The position numbers and the translations under genes were made by a program. From NCBI RefSeq assembly GCF_027214025.1, contig NZ_JAPWHB010000005.1, forward strand, positions 382,575-446,574: a stretch of DNA of 64,000 bases. The letters run 5' to 3'. The notes beneath the pieces are model-generated. The model saw only the letters and a list, made by a program, of their open reading frames with translations, was not told where the DNA came from and did not search any database. This DNA comes from Parahoeflea alexandrii (GTDB lineage: Bacteria > Pseudomonadota > Alphaproteobacteria > Rhizobiales > Rhizobiaceae). This document shows, in pieces, positions 45,452-55,213 of this stretch (position 1 is its first letter; every line of letters begins with the position of its first letter).

Positions 45452-46473
45452 GCGAAGCCCCACCGTTCTGGTGGCAAGGTCCCGGCATCCAGTCCGCGCT
45501 CCTGTCCCCGTTTGGCTGGGTCTACGGACGCGTTGCGCGCCGCATCTTGGACCGCCGTGTCCGCAAGGCTGTCTCCGTTCCGGTCATCTGCGTCGGTAAT
45601 TTCACTGTCGGCGGCTCTGGCAAGACGCCCACCGCCCTGGCGCTGGCGGAGGCGGCGATCATCCGCGGACTGAAGCCCGGATTTCTCTCGAGAGGCTATG
45701 GCGGCGGCGTGCACCACGCCAAGGTCGTGGACCTGTCCAAGGACACCGCCCGCCTCGTCGGTGACGAGCCGATGCTGCTTGCTGCCAGGGCTCTGACCGT
45801 GGTCTCCCCAAACCGGATCGAAGGCGCCGAATTGCTGGTCCGCGAGGGGGTCGATCTCATCATCATGGACGATGGCTTCCAGAGCGCCCGGCTGGTGTTC
45901 GATCAGGCGCTTCTGGTGGTCGATGCCCGCCGCGGCGTCGGCAATGGCTGCGTCTTTCCCGCCGGCCCGGTTCGTGCCCCGGTGATCGATCAGGTGCGCC
46001 ACGCCGACGCGCTGATCGTGGTGGGCGAGGGGGATGGCGCCAATCCGATGATCCGCTTGGCTGCCCGCGCCGCAAAACCGATCCATCTGGCCCGGTTCCA
46101 GCCACGCAACGCGGCCCAGTTCCTTGGCCGGAATTGCCTGGCGTTCGCGGCCATCGGCGACCCGGAGAAATTCTTCAAGACACTCGAGGATGCGCATGTC
46201 CGGTTGGCGCGCTGCCAGAGCTTTCCCGACCATCATCCTTTCACGGAAGACGAGATCAATGATCTGCTGGCGGAAGCCGAGCTGTATGGTCTCGATCTGA
46301 TCACCACCGGCAAGGATTACGTCCGCCTGCAATCGGGACACGGCCGGGCGCAGGAGCTTCTGGAAAAGACCTCCGTTCTGGAGATCGATCTGAGGTTCGA
46401 CAGTCCCGATGTGCCAGATGCGATCATCCAGGCCGCCCTGACCGCTTTCGGCAGACGCCGCGCCGGGCGTTGA
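45445..46473 (+). CDS. lpxK: Tetraacyldisaccharide 4'-kinase
   Basis: A 342-residue LpxK, the kinase that phosphorylates lipid A precursor at the 4' position. The Walker A motif is NFTVGGSGKTPTALAL (about residues 52-67), GEGVDLIIMDDGFQ is the Walker B-like region, and the family opening PFWWQGPG is present. It is the last gene of the plus-strand run. It starts seven bases inside kdtA. The gene converges on the DUF2093 gene. Confidence 0.95.
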   Translation: MVSEAPPFWWQGPGIQSALLSPFGWVYGRVARRILDRRVRKAVSVPVICVGNFTVGGSGKTPTALALAEAAIIRGLKPGFLSRGYGGGVHHAKVVDLSKDTARLVGDEPMLLAARALTVVSPNRIEGAELLVREGVDLIIMDDGFQSARLVFDQALLVVDARRGVGNGCVFPAGPVRAPVIDQVRHADALIVVGEGDGANPMIRLAARAAKPIHLARFQPRNAAQFLGRNCLAFAAIGDPEKFFKTLEDAHVRLARCQSFPDHHPFTEDEINDLLAEAELYGLDLITTGKDYVRLQSGHGRAQELLEKTSVLEIDLRFDSPDVPDAIIQAALTAFGRRRAGR

Positions 46474-46477
46474 CCGG

Positions 46478-46702
46478 TTATCTCACCGGCAATTGACCGG
46501 CGCGTTTTTCGGCAGCAACCGAGGCATGGACGTCGACATAAGGTTCCTGCCGCGCCACGCTCCAGTATTTCAGCTCTTCGATCGGGATGATTTCGCCGGT
46601 GACCGCGCACACCACGTGATTGCCCGGCATCAGTATCTGAAAATCGCCGTCCAGGTAGCGTATCTTGGCCGGTCGCTCGCCGGGGCCTTCAAAACGGTTC
46701 AT
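46478..46702 (-). CDS. DUF2093 protein
   Basis: A 74-residue protein of the DUF2093 type, recognised by memory: AKIRYLDGDFQILMPGNHVVC near the start and ELKYWSVARQEPYVD in the middle. Function unknown. The ATG at 46702 is used; the longer in-frame reading up to 47020 overlaps mutL and is rejected. It lies just after mutL on the same strand, 95 bases apart, and could share its transcript. The two Cys-free halves show no membrane segment. Confidence 0.88.
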   Translation of the reverse strand: MNRFEGPGERPAKIRYLDGDFQILMPGNHVVCAVTGEIIPIEELKYWSVARQEPYVDVHASVAAEKRAGQLPVR

Positions 46703-46797
46703 CGGGAACTGCTCCGGTTTCGGTGTTGGCTGCTCTATGCCGTCTTGGCGGCCAAATTGCAAGATTTGACGCTCACGGCGCCGGCCGGAGCGTCCGC

Positions 46798-48627
46798 TCA
46801 GCGGCGGGAGAACAGTTTCTCGATGTCGCCGAGCTTCAGTTCGATATAGGTCGGACGGCCATGATTGCATTGCCCCGAACCCGGTGTCCGTTCCATTTCG
46901 CGCAGCAACGCGTTCATCTCTTCCGGCACAAGCCGGCGTCCCGATCTGACGGATCCATGGCACGCCATCGTCGAGGCCACCGCCTCGAGTCGGTCGCGCA
47001 AGGCACTGGAACTGTCCCATTCGGCGATTTCGTCGGCCAGATCACGTACCAGTCCCGCAACATCGGTGTCGCCGAGCATGGCCGGCGTTTCCCGCACCGC
47101 GATCGCGCCGGGGCCGAAGCGCTCGAGCACCAGCCCGAGCCCGGCAAGATCCTCGGCTCGTTCCGCCAGGCGGTCGCAATCGTCCTCCGGCAGGTCGACG
47201 ATTTCCGGCAGCAGCAGGATCTGCGAAGCGACCTTGCCTGATCTGAGCGCCGTCTTGAACCGTTCGAAGACCAGCCGCTCGTGCGCGGCATGCTGGTCGA
47301 CGATCACCAGCCCGTCGCGGGTCTGCGCCACGATATAATTCTCGTGGATCTGCGTCCGCGCGGCGCCGAGCGGATGCTCGATGACAGACGGGTCGGCTTC
47401 GGCGTGCTCCATGCGCGCCGAGGGCGTGGCGGCACCGCTGATCTCCGGCTGCGAGGATTCCGAGAAGCCCGGTCCGAATCCATCCAGTGGACGCGAGGGA
47501 GAACTTCCGGCTTGCCAGTTCCCTGCATGAAGCCCGCCGGAGGGTTGAAAGTGGGGAGCACGGGGTTGCGCAGCCATCGTGGAGAATTCCGGTGATCGGA
47601 ATGCCTGGGCCAGCCCGGCGCTGGCAGAGGGCGAGGCGCGGTCTCCACCGGAAATCAGCGCCTGGCGGATGGCTCCGACGATAAGCCCGCGCACCAGCCC
47701 CGGATCCCGGAACCTGACATCGGACTTGGCCGGGTGCACGTTGACATCAACCAGGGCCGGATCAAGCGTGATCCAGAGCACGGCCACCGGATACCGGCCG
47801 CGCGGCAGGGTGTCTGAATAGGCGGCCCGGACTGCCGACAGGATCTGCTTGTCCTGCACCGGACGGCCATTGACGAAGGCATATTGCGACAGCGAATTGG
47901 CCTTGTTCCAGGTCGGCAACCCGATGTGGCCGGCAAGGGCGACATCCTCCCTGAAGGCGTCGAGTTCGATCGTGTTGGCGGCAAATTCCTCGCCCAGGAC
48001 CTGGGCAATGCGCGCCAGCCTGTCTTCGCCCGTTGCCGGAAGATCGAGGGTCGACCGGTCCGGCCCCGAGAGCGTGAAGCGGACAGACGGAAAGGCGATC
48101 GCGATGCGCCGGACGGTTTCGGTGATCGCGGCGGTCTCGGCGCGGTCCGACTTGAGGAACTTGAGCCGGGCCGGTGTTGCGAAAAACAGATCGCGGACTT
48201 CAACCGTGGTTCCGTGATTGGCCGCCGCCGGTCTCAGCTCCGCCGGAATGCCGCCCGCCAGCGACACTTCATTGGCGTGTGGCGTATCTTTCGGGCGGGA
48301 CCTGATGGTCAGGCGCGCCACCGAACCGATCGAGGGCAGGGCCTCGCCGCGAAATCCGAGGGTGCATATGTCATCGAGCCGCTGGTCGATCTTCGAGGTG
48401 CAATGGCGACGGATGGCAAGCTTCAGATCCTCGGCGTCCATCCCCAGGCCGTCATCGATGACCCGGATGAGCGCCTTGCCGCCGGCGGCAGTAGCGATCT
48501 CGATCCGGCGTGCGCCTGCATCGATGGCGTTTTCGACAAGTTCCTTCACAACGCTTGCCGGACGCTCGATGACCTCACCGGCGGCGATCTGGTTGATCAG
48601 GGTCTCTGGCAGTTGGTGGACGCGCAT
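46798..48627 (-). CDS. mutL: DNA mismatch repair protein MutL
   Basis: A 609-residue MutL. The N-terminal GHKL ATPase has [26 protein letters not shown] (about residues 12-37) and the [13 protein letters not shown] motif (about 92-104). A Pro/Ser-rich linker follows. The C-terminal domain contains DQHA-x2-E-x4-E ([12 protein letters not shown], about residues 444-455), plus ACHGSVRSG and CNHGRPT, consistent with an endonuclease-type MutL, as expected in bacteria that lack MutH. The ATG at 48627 begins the conserved [17 protein letters not shown]. Length is normal. Confidence 0.96.
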   Translation of the reverse strand: MRVHQLPETLINQIAAGEVIERPASVVKELVENAIDAGARRIEIATAAGGKALIRVIDDGLGMDAEDLKLAIRRHCTSKIDQRLDDICTLGFRGEALPSIGSVARLTIRSRPKDTPHANEVSLAGGIPAELRPAAANHGTTVEVRDLFFATPARLKFLKSDRAETAAITETVRRIAIAFPSVRFTLSGPDRSTLDLPATGEDRLARIAQVLGEEFAANTIELDAFREDVALAGHIGLPTWNKANSLSQYAFVNGRPVQDKQILSAVRAAYSDTLPRGRYPVAVLWITLDPALVDVNVHPAKSDVRFRDPGLVRGLIVGAIRQALISGGDRASPSASAGLAQAFRSPEFSTMAAQPRAPHFQPSGGLHAGNWQAGSSPSRPLDGFGPGFSESSQPEISGAATPSARMEHAEADPSVIEHPLGAARTQIHENYIVAQTRDGLVIVDQHAAHERLVFERFKTALRSGKVASQILLLPEIVDLPEDDCDRLAERAEDLAGLGLVLERFGPGAIAVRETPAMLGDTDVAGLVRDLADEIAEWDSSSALRDRLEAVASTMACHGSVRSGRRLVPEEMNALLREMERTPGSGQCNHGRPTYIELKLGDIEKLFSRR

Positions 48628-48932
48628 GGTGTCATGTTCAGGGATTCGGGCTTCAGCGCAATGTGTGTCAGGCAATTGAAGCAGGAAAAAGTCGATCCAG
48701 CACAACCCTGAATCCTCAGCGTTCGCATCTGCAGACATGATCATGTGCTATTTGCAGCAATTCGCGGTCTTGGTTAAGCGGGGCTTAACTCTCCATTGCG
48801 ATAGTCATTTCAAGTTTTTGGCAGCAATTCCGCCGCGCGGTCGCAGGGCTGCTCAATGATGGTCGGAAGGGGCGCATCGTGCGGCCTTCAGCATGATCCC
48901 GCTCATCAGGTCGGGTATCGGATCGAAGTAGA
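48628..48932. other. Divergent intergenic region mutL / PAS-receiver gene
   Basis: A 305-base gene-free stretch between two divergent genes; it should hold both promoters. I see no operator symmetry, RNA gene or convincing short frame. A weak AT-rich block occurs near 48740-48820. Confidence 0.5.
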
Positions 48933-50678
48933 ATGGCGTTGAACGAAACCGAAGCACGACGATATTGCGAGGATGCCCGAACGATCGAGGCCCTGGCTTC
49001 CGCGCTTGATATCGGCATCATGATCTACGATCGAAACGACACGCTGATCGCCGCCAGTTCCCAGTTCCTGGATTTCTTCGATATCCCCCCTGATCTGCTG
49101 CAGCCCGGCGCCCGGCTGCGGGATCTCTTCAACGCGACATTCGATGCCGGCGCCCGGGTCCTGGGCTCATTGAATGGCAAGGCGCGTTACATTTCGCGCG
49201 AGGACTGGATTGCCGAAAGGATAGCCATCCATTGGCGTGAACGTTACGAAAGCGTCGAGAAACTCGCCGATGGCCGCTGGGTACGGCTGTGCAAGCGTCG
49301 GATGCCCGACGGTATTCTGATTTCCACCATCCAGGATGTAACCGAGCGGAAGCGCAAAGACGAGGAATTGGCCGAGGTCTTGAAAAAAGCGGAGCTGGTC
49401 CAGGTTATCCTCGACAATCTGGCGACCCCGGTGGTCGTCAAGGATTCCGAGTTGCGTTATGTCATGGTCAACGATGCCTTTTGCCGGATCCCGGCGCTGC
49501 ATCGCAAGGAGATCGTCGGAAAGAAAGCCGCCGATCTGGTCGGCCCGGAACTTGCAGCGCGTTTCGAGAAAGTCGAAGGCGATGTCCTCAAGACCGGCAT
49601 TCCCTACGAGGTGCTTGAGAATATACACAAATCCGACGGCACGGTTATGCATGCCGTTACGCGCGTAGGTCGCTCCGGTACGCCCGGGAATTACCACGTC
49701 ACCATCTCATTCGATGACGTCAGCGCCTTGGCGGAAGGCGAAAAGGTCTCCTCTGACTACCGCAGGGTGAAAGAACCGGCGGCAGCGGTTGTCCGGGACA
49801 GTGCTGCTACGCCAGCCCCTGGGGAACCCAAGGGGCGCATTCTGGTTCTCGATGCGGATCGCCAGCGTTCGGCTGAACGTGTGATGGTCCTGAAAGAGGC
49901 GGGATATGATGCCGTGGCGACGGGGAGTGCAAGCGAAGCGATAGCCCTCCTGGATACCGCCAAATCGTTGAAACTCGATGTCGGCAAGGTCGAAGTAACG
50001 GCTGAACTGGCAAGGCTAATGTCGGGACAAGCCGATTCCGGCAAACATGCCCTGCTCAGGCAGGCGATAGAAGAACAAATTGCCAAGGAATCGATCGCCC
50101 GATCGGAAATAGCCTCTGCGTCAACTTTCGCAGAAGCTTCTCAAGCCCCGCTTCTCTCCGTCGTCGCCTCCTCACCATTGCCGGAAGCGACACGTTCTGC
50201 CGGCGCCGCAGCAACCACCCCGGCAGGTTCACTTGCCGGAGGCCATAACACCAACGCCGGGTCGACACGTGATCGTGTCCGGATCCTTGTCGCTGAAGAC
50301 AATGACGTCAACCAGATCGTTTTCGAACAGATCCTCGAAGGAATTGGTGTGGACTTCCGCATTGTCGGCAATGGAAAGGAAGCCGTTACCGCTTGGAGTG
50401 CGGCGGCGCCGGATCTCATCCTGATGGATGTCTCGATGCCGATAATGAACGGCCTTCAGGCGACGCAGGCAATCCGCGATTCAGAGGCAATGGATCCGGA
50501 CCGCGCCCTGCATGTGCCAATCATCGCCGTCACTGCGCACGCGATGACCGGGGATCGTGAACGCTGCCTGGCTGCGGGAATGGACGACTACCTGTCCAAA
50601 CCGGTCAGTCCGGAAAAGCTCGAGGCGATCATTCAGAAATGGGTTGGCGGCTCGGAGCGGCTGCTGGCTGCCGGATAG
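48933..50678 (+). CDS. PAS-PAS-receiver protein without output domain
   Basis: A 581-residue cytosolic protein. Two PAS-like domains occupy about residues 15-140 (with a PAC-like WVRLCKRRMPDGILISTIQDVTERK ending) and 148-270. Then comes a degenerate receiver-like stretch (about 300-345: LVLDADRQRSAERVMVLKEAGYDAV) without the acceptor Asp, a disordered Ala/Ser-rich linker, and an intact C-terminal receiver (about 450-570) with EDN, acceptor Asp in LILMDVSMP, VTAHA and LSKP. There is no HisKA or HATPase, so it needs an external kinase. It precedes the GGDEF/EAL gene, suggesting a c-di-GMP link. Confidence 0.8.
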   Translation: MALNETEARRYCEDARTIEALASALDIGIMIYDRNDTLIAASSQFLDFFDIPPDLLQPGARLRDLFNATFDAGARVLGSLNGKARYISREDWIAERIAIHWRERYESVEKLADGRWVRLCKRRMPDGILISTIQDVTERKRKDEELAEVLKKAELVQVILDNLATPVVVKDSELRYVMVNDAFCRIPALHRKEIVGKKAADLVGPELAARFEKVEGDVLKTGIPYEVLENIHKSDGTVMHAVTRVGRSGTPGNYHVTISFDDVSALAEGEKVSSDYRRVKEPAAAVVRDSAATPAPGEPKGRILVLDADRQRSAERVMVLKEAGYDAVATGSASEAIALLDTAKSLKLDVGKVEVTAELARLMSGQADSGKHALLRQAIEEQIAKESIARSEIASASTFAEASQAPLLSVVASSPLPEATRSAGAAATTPAGSLAGGHNTNAGSTRDRVRILVAEDNDVNQIVFEQILEGIGVDFRIVGNGKEAVTAWSAAAPDLILMDVSMPIMNGLQATQAIRDSEAMDPDRALHVPIIAVTAHAMTGDRERCLAAGMDDYLSKPVSPEKLEAIIQKWVGGSERLLAAG

Positions 50679-50822
50679 GCTGTCAATGGCCGCAAGAATC
50701 GCGAGTGTTTTCTAGTCGGTGCCATTATAGGACAATGTTAAGACATCTCCCGCATTTTGTTTGAAAAAGTTACATTCTTTCCTGCGGACCTGCTTTTATT
50801 GATGACTCCTGAAGATTCAAAT

Positions 50823-52169
50823 ATGGACGCTTTGTCCCCTAACCCGAATGCCGTGGCCTACACGGACCCTTTGACGGGGCTGGGCAACCGTCGCCGTCTG
50901 ATGGACAAGATCCGCAAGCTTGCTGCCGAACGCGCCGACGATCCTGCGCCCTTTACAATCGGCATCGCCAATATCGATGGCTTCAAGCCGATCAACGACC
51001 TCTTCGGTCACGCCGCGGGTGACGAAATATTGTGCCAGGTGGCGCACCGGTTGCGGGCCTGCTTGCCCGATGGCGGCTTTGTCGCCCGCATCGAAAGCGA
51101 CGAATTCGCCTTCATCCTGCCGCTGGTTTTCGAGAAGAAGGGTGCCGAGAAAATCGGCCGCATGTTCAAGGACGTCCTGTCAGCCCCTTACGATCTGGGC
51201 GATCGCAATGTCCGCCTGTCGGCGTCTTTTGGCTTCGCCGTCTATCCGTTTGCCGGTGAGCAGTTCGCCGAATTGCTCAAGAGCGCCGATACCGCGTTGT
51301 ATCGCTCCAAACGGCGCGGCCGTGGACAGATCACCGTCTATTCCGAGGAAATCGCAGAAGAAATGCGCCGCGGCACGCAGATCGAACAGGCGCTTCGCCG
51401 GGCGATCATTGCCGATGAGGTGGCGGTTCACTTCCAACCGATCGTTGATCTGGCCGATGGATCGATCCAGGGCTTTGAGGCACTCGCACGCTGGACCGAC
51501 AAGGAACTGGGCTTCGTATCTCCCGCGGTGTTCATTCCGCTTGCCGAGGAACGCGGATTCATCGACTCGCTCACCGAAACGCTTCTGAAGAAGGCAGCGG
51601 AAACTGCCAGGCACTGGCCTTCCGGGATCTTCCTCTCGTTCAACCTCTCTTCCGCCCAATTGATCGACCCTGCAACGGCCTTCAATGTCCTTGCCGTGAT
51701 CAATCGCGTTGGCCTCGACCCCCATCGCCTGGAGCTGGAGATCACCGAAACGGCGATGATGAGCGATCCGGAAGTTGCCGCCAAGGTGGTCACCGAACTC
51801 AGCAGCGTCGGAATCCGGGTGTCGCTTGATGATTTCGGCACCGGCCAGTCGAGCCTTGGCCGCTTGCGCGACTTTGCCTTCAACAAAGTCAAGATCGACC
51901 GCAGTTTTGTCAGCGAGATCACGGTCGACAAGTCAGCCGAACATATTGTCCGGGCCATCCTGGCCATGTGCGAAGGGCTCAATCTCAAGGTTATCGCCGA
52001 AGGCATTGAAACCGAGGAACAGGCCGCCAAGCTGAGGGAACTCGGCTGCAAGTCGGGGCAGGGCTGGCTCTATGGCAAGGCTGTCGATTCAACGGCGACC
52101 TTTGCTCTCCTTGAAGCCGAGGAAATTTCCCGCGCCCGCCGGGCAGGTCAGACCCAGCCTAACCGTTGA
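50823..52169 (+). CDS. GGDEF/EAL protein, degenerate GGDEF with intact EAL
   Basis: A 448-residue protein with an N-terminal GGDEF domain (about residues 12-180), whose signature reads RIESDEFAF instead of GGDEF, so cyclase activity is probably lost, and an EAL domain (about 190-440) with EALARW, FNLSSAQL, LELEITE, LDDFGTGQSSL, KVKIDRSF and IAEGIE, all family ligands for metal and c-di-GMP. It is likely a phosphodiesterase, perhaps GTP-activated through the GGDEF part. The ATG at 50823 has GAAG nine bases upstream; a TTG at 50757 and an ATG at 50802 are alternatives. Confidence 0.9.
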   Translation: MDALSPNPNAVAYTDPLTGLGNRRRLMDKIRKLAAERADDPAPFTIGIANIDGFKPINDLFGHAAGDEILCQVAHRLRACLPDGGFVARIESDEFAFILPLVFEKKGAEKIGRMFKDVLSAPYDLGDRNVRLSASFGFAVYPFAGEQFAELLKSADTALYRSKRRGRGQITVYSEEIAEEMRRGTQIEQALRRAIIADEVAVHFQPIVDLADGSIQGFEALARWTDKELGFVSPAVFIPLAEERGFIDSLTETLLKKAAETARHWPSGIFLSFNLSSAQLIDPATAFNVLAVINRVGLDPHRLELEITETAMMSDPEVAAKVVTELSSVGIRVSLDDFGTGQSSLGRLRDFAFNKVKIDRSFVSEITVDKSAEHIVRAILAMCEGLNLKVIAEGIETEEQAAKLRELGCKSGQGWLYGKAVDSTATFALLEAEEISRARRAGQTQPNR

Positions 52170-53076
52170 CGTCCTGACCCTCTTTTGTCAGCCAGTTCAA
52201 AACCAGTTCCGTTTGCGCGGAGAGTGGGCGGCCTTTCGGCCAGATGACATGAAAGGCGGCGCCTGTGACCAGCCGGTGACCGGTCACTTTCTTGAGTAGT
52301 CCCGATGTCACCAGCCGCTCGGTCAGGTGCTGCCAGCTCAGCGCCACGCCTTGCCCCTCCATGACGGCCTGGATGACCAGAACGTAATCATTGATTGCCA
52401 GCCCGCGGTTCGCCGTTACCCCGTTGACGCCCGCGCTCATGAACCATTGCCGCCAGTCGCACGCGGTGCGAAACGGCTCCTCGAGATGGATCAGCTTGTG
52501 CTGCGTCAGGTGGGCGACGCTTTCCGGCATGCCGTGCTTTTCGAGATAGGCAGCACTTGCCACCGCCTCGATCACTTCCGGTGCGATCAGCGCGCTGTCA
52601 TAATCGGCCCAGTCTTCCGGCCGTCCGCCGCGAACGCCGAGCTCGATGTTCTCGTTGCGAATGTCGAGATCCCGGTCGGCCGTCTGGATACGCAAGTCGA
52701 TATCGGGCAGCTCGTCGCGCAGCCGGTGCAACCGCGGCAGCATCCACAGCGAGGCAAACGCGGTCGACGCCGCGAGCGTGACGGCGTTGGCCCGGCCACG
52801 CGCCCGGATGTCTTCCGCTGATTTCCGGATGTGGCTCAACCCCAGCGTGACATCCGCGTGGAACCGCCGCCCTGCCTCCGTCAGTGATACCGCCCGGTGC
52901 GCACGGTGGAACAGCGACGTGCCGAGTTGGCCTTCCAGCGACCGGATTGCGTAGCTCACCGCGGCCTGCGTCATCCCCAGCTCCTGCGCGGCCCTGGTGA
53001 AGCTGATCTGCCGTCCGGCCGCTTCGAAAACGATGAGATTGCCGGCAGAGGGCAACAGGTGGCGAAGGTTATCCAT
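52159..53076 (-). CDS. LysR family regulator (GcvA-like)
   Basis: A 305-residue LysR-type regulator of the GcvA group. The helix-turn-helix ISFTRAAQELGMTQAAVSYAIRSLE is clear (about residues 24-48), and the C-terminal effector domain includes a YDSALIAPEV segment (about 163-172). Divergent from the MttB-family gene with 85 bases between, so it probably controls that transcript. The ligand is unknown. The ATG at 53076 gives the usual N-terminus. The stop overlaps the end of the upstream GGDEF/EAL gene by about 11 bases, converging on it. Confidence 0.9.
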   Translation of the reverse strand: MDNLRHLLPSAGNLIVFEAAGRQISFTRAAQELGMTQAAVSYAIRSLEGQLGTSLFHRAHRAVSLTEAGRRFHADVTLGLSHIRKSAEDIRARGRANAVTLAASTAFASLWMLPRLHRLRDELPDIDLRIQTADRDLDIRNENIELGVRGGRPEDWADYDSALIAPEVIEAVASAAYLEKHGMPESVAHLTQHKLIHLEEPFRTACDWRQWFMSAGVNGVTANRGLAINDYVLVIQAVMEGQGVALSWQHLTERLVTSGLLKKVTGHRLVTGAAFHVIWPKGRPLSAQTELVLNWLTKEGQDVNG

Positions 53077-53161
53077 AAGCCCAGCTTATCCCAAGCCATG
53101 GAATTTTCCAGCATTACATCCGCTCGCGATGCTCCTAGACTTCTTCATCGGAGGACACGCC

Positions 53162-54733
53162 ATGGACACCGCAGATATCACCGAAGCACGAGGTTCACAG
53201 GGGCGCAGGCGGGAACGGGCGGGCGGTCGCGACGGGCGCCGGTCCGGGCAGGGTGCCGCGCCGCCGCACCGCTCGGCCCCCTATATTGTCCGCAATATTC
53301 CAACCTACGACATTCTCGGCGAGGAGAACCTGGTCAGGATCGAGGCCGCCGCAGACCGCATCCTGGCCGAAGTCGGCATAGAATTTCGTGACGACCCGGT
53401 GGCTCTCGAGCACTGGAAGAGGGCCGGCGCCACGGTCGATGGTCTTCTCGTCCGGTTCGAACCGGGGATGTTGCGCGAGATCCTCAAGTCCGCGCCGTCG
53501 ACCTTCACCCAGCATGCCCGAAACCCGGCCAACAATGTCGAGATCGGCGGCAAGAGCGTTGTCTTCGCCCCCGCCTATGGATCGCCCTTCGTCATGGATC
53601 TCGACAGGGGGCGCCGCTACGGTACGATCGAGGACTTCCGCAATTTCATCAAGCTGGCGCAATCGAGCCCCTGGCTGCATCATTCCGGCGGCACCATTTG
53701 CGAGCCTGTCGATGTGCCGGTCAACAAGCGCCATCTCGACATGGCCTATGCGCACCTGAAATACTCCGACCGGGGTTTCATGGGATCGGTCACGGCGGAA
53801 AGCCGCGCCGAGGAATCCATTGAAATGGCCCGGATCGTCTTTGGCCGCGATTTCGTCGACCAGAACTGCGTGATCCTCGGCAATGTCAACGTCAACTCGC
53901 CGCTGGTCTGGGACGGCACCATGACCAATGTGCTCAGAGCCTATGCCCGGGCCAACCAGGCTGCGGTCATCGTGCCGTTCATCCTCGGCGGCGCCATGGG
54001 GCCGGTGACCAATGCCGGCGCGATCGCGCAGTCGCTGGCCGAGACCATGGCCGGCTGCGCGCTGACCCAGCTCGAGCGCAAGGGCGCGCCGGTGATCTTC
54101 GGTAATTTCCTCTCGTCGATGTCGCTGCGCACCGGTTCCCCCACCTTCGGAACTCCCGAACCGGCCATCGGCTCGATGGTGATCGGGCAGCTGGCACGGA
54201 GGCTCAACCTGCCTTTGAGGTGCGCCGGCAATTTCTCCAATTCGAAACTGCCCGATGCACAGGCGATGAACGAGGGCACAATGTCGATGCTTTCGGCGGT
54301 GCATTGCGGGGCTAACTTCATCCTGCATTCCGCCGGATTCCTCGACGGGCTGCTGTCGATGTCCTACGAGAAATTCGTCATGGACGCCGATTTCTGCGGC
54401 GCGTTGCACTCCTATCTGGCCGGCGTCGTCGTCGATGACAACACGCTGGCCATCGACGCATTCCTCGAGGTTGGCATCGGAAAGCATTTTCTCGGTTGCG
54501 CCCACACGATGGAAAACTACCAGACCGCGTTCTGGGATTCCGAGATTGCCGACAACGAGCCGTTCGAAAAGTGGGACACGCTGGGCCGCACCGATGCGGC
54601 GACCCGCGCCAATCTGCGCTGGAAGCGGATGCTGGCCGACTACCAGGCCCCGCCGCTCGACGTGGCGCTCGACGAGGCGCTTGTGGATTATGTCGACCGC
54701 ACCAAGGCGGGAATGTCCGACGCATGGTATTGA
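53162..54733 (+). CDS. Trimethylamine methyltransferase family protein (non-Pyl MttB)
   Basis: A 523-residue member of the MttB superfamily, TIM-barrel methyltransferases that move methyl groups from quaternary amines to a corrinoid. No in-frame TAG occurs, so it is the non-pyrrolysine type, whose characterised members use glycine betaine, proline betaine or carnitine. The region with IVRNIPTYDILGEENLVRIE (about residues 45-65) and the C-terminal WDTLGRTDAATRAN segment are typical by memory. GGAGG lies nine bases before the ATG. The basic Arg/Gly-rich first 40 residues are unusual. Substrate inferred only; no corrinoid gene nearby. Confidence 0.88.
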   Translation: MDTADITEARGSQGRRRERAGGRDGRRSGQGAAPPHRSAPYIVRNIPTYDILGEENLVRIEAAADRILAEVGIEFRDDPVALEHWKRAGATVDGLLVRFEPGMLREILKSAPSTFTQHARNPANNVEIGGKSVVFAPAYGSPFVMDLDRGRRYGTIEDFRNFIKLAQSSPWLHHSGGTICEPVDVPVNKRHLDMAYAHLKYSDRGFMGSVTAESRAEESIEMARIVFGRDFVDQNCVILGNVNVNSPLVWDGTMTNVLRAYARANQAAVIVPFILGGAMGPVTNAGAIAQSLAETMAGCALTQLERKGAPVIFGNFLSSMSLRTGSPTFGTPEPAIGSMVIGQLARRLNLPLRCAGNFSNSKLPDAQAMNEGTMSMLSAVHCGANFILHSAGFLDGLLSMSYEKFVMDADFCGALHSYLAGVVVDDNTLAIDAFLEVGIGKHFLGCAHTMENYQTAFWDSEIADNEPFEKWDTLGRTDAATRANLRWKRMLADYQAPPLDVALDEALVDYVDRTKAGMSDAWY

Positions 54734-54761
54734 GAAGCAAAGTCCCTGTTGGAGCCGCTCA

Positions 54762-55202
54762 ATGCTGAAATACCTTGTTGTCTTGTCCATGTTCGTAGCA
54801 GCCACCGCTCCTGCCGCCGCAGGCGATGCGAGCGACGTGGTGAGGGTCTTCTATGACGATCCGGCAGCCTTGTCTGACCCGGGCAAGCGGGCCTTGTTCA
54901 CCGGGCCTGCACTCAATTTCCTCAATGCGGCGGACGCAGCCTGGGACCGGGATGAAACCGTCTGCATCGACTTCGGTTTCGCGGTCGACGCCCAGGATTA
55001 TGATGACGCGGAAATCCTCAGGACGCTCCAGCTTGATGAAACCGTCAGCGGGAATACCGCCAGCGTGATCGCGCAATTCGACAATTTCGGTCAGCCCACC
55101 CGTATCGAGTGGACGCTCAGCAAGGACGCAGGCAGCTGGCTGGTATCCGACATCGCTTCAGAAGCCAATCAATGGCGTGTCTCGAACATGGTCTGCGAAT
55201 GA
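54762..55202 (+). CDS. Secreted hypothetical protein
   Basis: A 146-residue protein with a signal peptide (MLKYLVVLSMFVAATAPAAAG), mature region Asp/Glu-rich, pattern VVRVFYDDPAALSDPGKRALF and two Cys (one in ETVCIDFGF, one at the end). It resembles small periplasmic proteins of DUF3828 type, but I am unsure. It lies between the MttB-family gene and the DgcA-like gene on the same strand with gaps of 28 and 66 bases, so it probably belongs to this operon. A role in substrate capture is only a guess. A TTGGAG site precedes the ATG. Confidence 0.7.
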   Translation: MLKYLVVLSMFVAATAPAAAGDASDVVRVFYDDPAALSDPGKRALFTGPALNFLNAADAAWDRDETVCIDFGFAVDAQDYDDAEILRTLQLDETVSGNTASVIAQFDNFGQPTRIEWTLSKDAGSWLVSDIASEANQWRVSNMVCE

Positions 55203-55213
55203 ACTGACAACGC

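Noticed and set aside
46703-47020. Upstream extension of DUF2093
   Set aside because: Overlaps mutL on the same strand in another frame; the DUF2093 pattern begins at the ATG at 46702.
53162-54733. Pyrrolysine-type MttB with amber read-through
   Set aside because: No in-frame TAG occurs in the gene, so no Pyl codon is present.
53195-54805. Minus-strand frame of about 536 codons opposite the MttB-family gene
   Set aside because: Antisense shadow; the plus strand has the conserved barrel and a good SD.
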